Assembly: GCA_947068385.1 (NCBI GenBank)
Contig: CAMTBF010000161.1
Coordinates: forward strand, 1-7,565
Length of the DNA stretch: 7,565 nucleotides
Source of the DNA: an uncultured Lachnospiraceae bacterium
GTDB lineage: Bacteria; Bacillota; Clostridia; Lachnospirales; Lachnospiraceae
Reading direction: 5' to 3'
Under the pieces are notes generated by a model, which did not search any database, was not told the origin of the DNA, and saw only the letters and a list, made by a program, of their open reading frames with translations. The position numbers and the translations under genes were made by a program. Of the stretch, positions 6,567-7,565 are shown one piece after another; within the stretch, counting starts at the first letter, position 1, and each line of letters opens with the position of its first letter.

Positions 6567-6654
6567 GTTTTCAAAATCCGGCGGGGAATGCCTTCCTCCC
6601 CTGCCCGGCCCGCGTGCTTCGCAGCAGCTGGCTTCCATATGCGGGCCTGCACAT

Positions 6655-6687
6655 AAAAAACGGCCTCCACCGCAAACGGTAGAAGCC
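6655..6687 (-). terminator. T-box leader terminator
   Basis: On the minus strand GGCTTCTACCG (6687-6677) pairs with CGGTGGAGGCC (6672-6662) over 11 bp, two of them G-U, around a TTTG loop, and TTTTTT (6660-6655) follows. The 5' arm contains TCTAC (6683-6679), which can instead pair with GTAGA (6712-6708) to form the antiterminator. The two folds are therefore mutually exclusive. Confidence 0.85.
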
Positions 6688-6900
6688 AGCCTTTTCTTCT
6701 TGTCCCATCTACGACATACCAACATATGCGTCCTCTTTTACGGAAGGAACCCGTCAGCATCTACTCGCACTTCTGCTTTGGTGCTGCAACTCAGGAGGGA
6801 TTTTCCATACCTTCTACTCGTACCGCTTCTCAGCTTACGCGGCTCTCTGTGACATTTCGAAAATACGTACTCGCTCCGTCATCGTCTTTTGAAATTGACG
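6655..6900 (-). promoter_or_regulatory. T-box riboswitch leader of the oxidoreductase operon, probable Ile specifier
   Basis: Several T-box hallmarks occur in order on the minus strand. GGAG (6877-6874) pairs with CTCC (6797-6794) below an internal loop. That loop has AGTA (6871-6868) on one side and GAA (6805-6803) on the other, the loop-E pattern of a specifier loop. CGTATTTTC and GAAGGTATG then pair over 9 bp including G-U pairs. The AGAGAG bulge (6848-6843) and a CCGC/GCGG arm (6842-6839 with 6826-6823) enclosing a GCTG motif form the apical part of stem I. ACGG/CCGT (6754-6740) fits stem III. TGGGAC (6707-6702) between the antiterminator arms is the tRNA-acceptor bulge. The codon at the specifier position, after GAA plus one base, is ATC (6801-6799), which is Ile. 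Odd points are a C after the specifier where A is usual, and TGGG where tRNA-Ile (A73) would call for TGGT. The T-box class is well supported; the amino acid is less certain. Confidence 0.83.
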
Positions 6901-6906
6901 TAATCT

Positions 6907-6935
6907 ATTTTAATCATAATTCTTCGCCTTGTCAA
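6907..6935 (-). promoter_or_regulatory. Promoter of the T-box leader and oxidoreductase operon
   Basis: On the minus strand a consensus TTGACA (6935-6930), a 17-nt spacer and TAAAAT (6912-6907) make a near-consensus sigma-A promoter. Transcription would start near 6900, directly before the T-box stem I. Strong initiation with control by attenuation is the usual T-box arrangement. Confidence 0.85.
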
Positions 6936-6979
6936 CATTTTTCGCATATTTTTTAGGGCTATTTTTCTGTCTTCCAAAA

Positions 6980-7003
6980 ATATTTCCTGCGGTCTGGAAA
7001 TAT
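6980..7003. promoter_or_regulatory. Perfect 8-bp inverted repeat over the lipoprotein -35 region
   Basis: ATATTTCC (6980-6987) and GGAAATAT (6996-7003) are perfect complements separated by 8 nt, and the right arm covers the candidate -35 element of the plus-strand promoter. The geometry suits a dimeric repressor or activator site. No specific regulator is recognised. Confidence 0.45.
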
Positions 7004-7023
7004 GAGGGCCATTCTGTTAGAAT
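6995..7023 (+). promoter_or_regulatory. Candidate promoter of the lipoprotein nuclease gene
   Basis: TGGAAA (6995-7000), 17 nt and TAGAAT (7018-7023) lie 31 nt before the ATG. The -35 is imperfect (4 of 6). The promoter is divergent from that of the T-box operon, whose -35 lies about 60 nt away. Confidence 0.55.
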
Positions 7024-7054
7024 AAGGGGAAAGGAAAAAGGAGAGACACCAAAG

Positions 7055-7565
7055 ATGAAAAAGACCAGAATAAGCCTGATTGCCGTCCTCGCGCTCTTGC
7101 TATGCTCCTGCGCCCAGGCGCCGTCCGCTACAGGGACGGACCGCTCCCCTGCCAGCTACGAAGCGCCGTCACCGACTGCGTCCGCTTCCCCTTACGCCGA
7201 AAGCCCGCAGGAATCAGCGGAAGCCCTCCCGACGCAAGCTGCAGGCTCCCAGTCCGGGGACGAATCAGCCATATCCTCCCAGTCCCAGCCGGATATGGTC
7301 TCCGTATCCGGCCAAGCGGAAGATCGGCCGGAACCGGAACCGCAGATTCCCGCAGCCCCTTTCAGCCCTGCGGACATCGGGGCATATTCCGGGGAGCCCT
7401 GCGCGGCGGTAAACGGCAATGTCCCCTATTTTTCCGAGGAGGAGCTTACCACGCAGTCCTTCGAATCCTACAGCGAGCTGGACAGCCTCGGCAGATGCGG
7501 CGTCGCCTACGCCTGCGTCGGACTGGACCTGATGCCGACGGAGGAGCGCGGCTCTATCGGAAATG
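7055..7565 (+). CDS. DNA/RNA non-specific endonuclease lipoprotein, 3' end cut by window edge
   Basis: There are 170 codons with no stop before the right edge. Residues 1-19 form a lipoprotein signal: a KKTR start, a hydrophobic run (ISLIAVLALLLC) and a lipobox ending in C19, so the mature protein should be anchored to the outer face of the membrane. Residues about 20-105 are a low-complexity linker rich in Ser, Pro, Ala, Glu and Gln. From about 110 the sequence YSGEPCAAVNGNVPYF, then YSELDSLGRCGVAYA and LMPTEERGSIG, matches the beginning of the DNA/RNA non-specific endonuclease domain of EndA-like surface nucleases. The catalytic DRGH-type motif would lie beyond the window, so activity cannot be judged. 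AAGGAG precedes the ATG with a slightly long 11-nt spacing. A role in DNA degradation or uptake at the cell surface is inferred from the family. Confidence 0.85.
   Translation, partial: MKKTRISLIAVLALLLCSCAQAPSATGTDRSPASYEAPSPTASASPYAESPQESAEALPTQAAGSQSGDESAISSQSQPDMVSVSGQAEDRPEPEPQIPAAPFSPADIGAYSGEPCAAVNGNVPYFSEEELTTQSFESYSELDSLGRCGVAYACVGLDLMPTEERGSIGN

Noticed and set aside
5437..6852. Plus-strand open frame of 471 codons
   Set aside because: It lies opposite the delta and gamma genes and the T-box leader. The protein reads as low-complexity antisense sequence rich in His, Arg and Leu.
6655..6900. SAM (S-box) or TPP riboswitch as the leader class
   Set aside because: I could not find their conserved cores, whereas specifier-loop, AGAGAG bulge, TGGGAC bulge and antiterminator pairing all fit a T-box.
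6726..6956. Plus-strand open frame of 76 codons
   Set aside because: It is antisense to the T-box leader and its promoter, with no ribosome site or recognisable product.

Overview
The window looks like a chromosomal stretch from a GC-rich member of the Lachnospiraceae (Bacillota, Clostridia). The evidence is Shine-Dalgarno-type ribosome sites throughout, a Gram-positive LexA box (GAAC-N4-GTTC), a UvrX-type Y-family polymerase paired with a YolD-like gene, a T-box leader, and a four-subunit 2-oxoacid:ferredoxin oxidoreductase. The placement is inferred from family style, not from a search.

Layout. Positions 1-698 (minus strand) hold the first 232 residues of an AbiEi-type antitoxin/regulator that runs off the left edge. 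Positions 699-1184 are non-coding. They hold a 16-nt direct repeat, a 29-nt palindrome, and two near-identical 34-nt hairpin-forming repeats in inverted orientation around an AT-rich core. Positions 1185-3219 (minus) are an SOS unit: a Y-family DNA polymerase followed by a YolD-like protein, read from a promoter whose 17-nt spacer contains a LexA operator. Positions 3353-3384 are the terminator of the next operon.

Positions 3435-6552 (minus) are a complete gamma-delta-alpha-beta oxidoreductase operon of the porCDAB type. It converts a 2-oxoacid plus CoA to acyl-CoA, CO2 and reduced ferredoxin, or runs the reverse reaction. Its roughly 350-nt upstream region holds a near-consensus sigma-70/sigma-A promoter and a T-box leader ending in an intrinsic terminator. 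Expression of this oxidoreductase therefore appears to respond to an uncharged tRNA. The specifier position reads ATC (Ile), although the tRNA-acceptor-pairing base does not fit tRNA-Ile well. This is the most interesting feature of the window, because it suggests the enzyme serves amino-acid synthesis (reductive carboxylation) as well as, or instead of, catabolism.

Positions 7055-7565 (plus), transcribed divergently, are the start of a lipoprotein carrying a DNA/RNA non-specific endonuclease domain. It is cut by the right edge.

No rRNA, tRNA, CRISPR array or transposase gene was seen.
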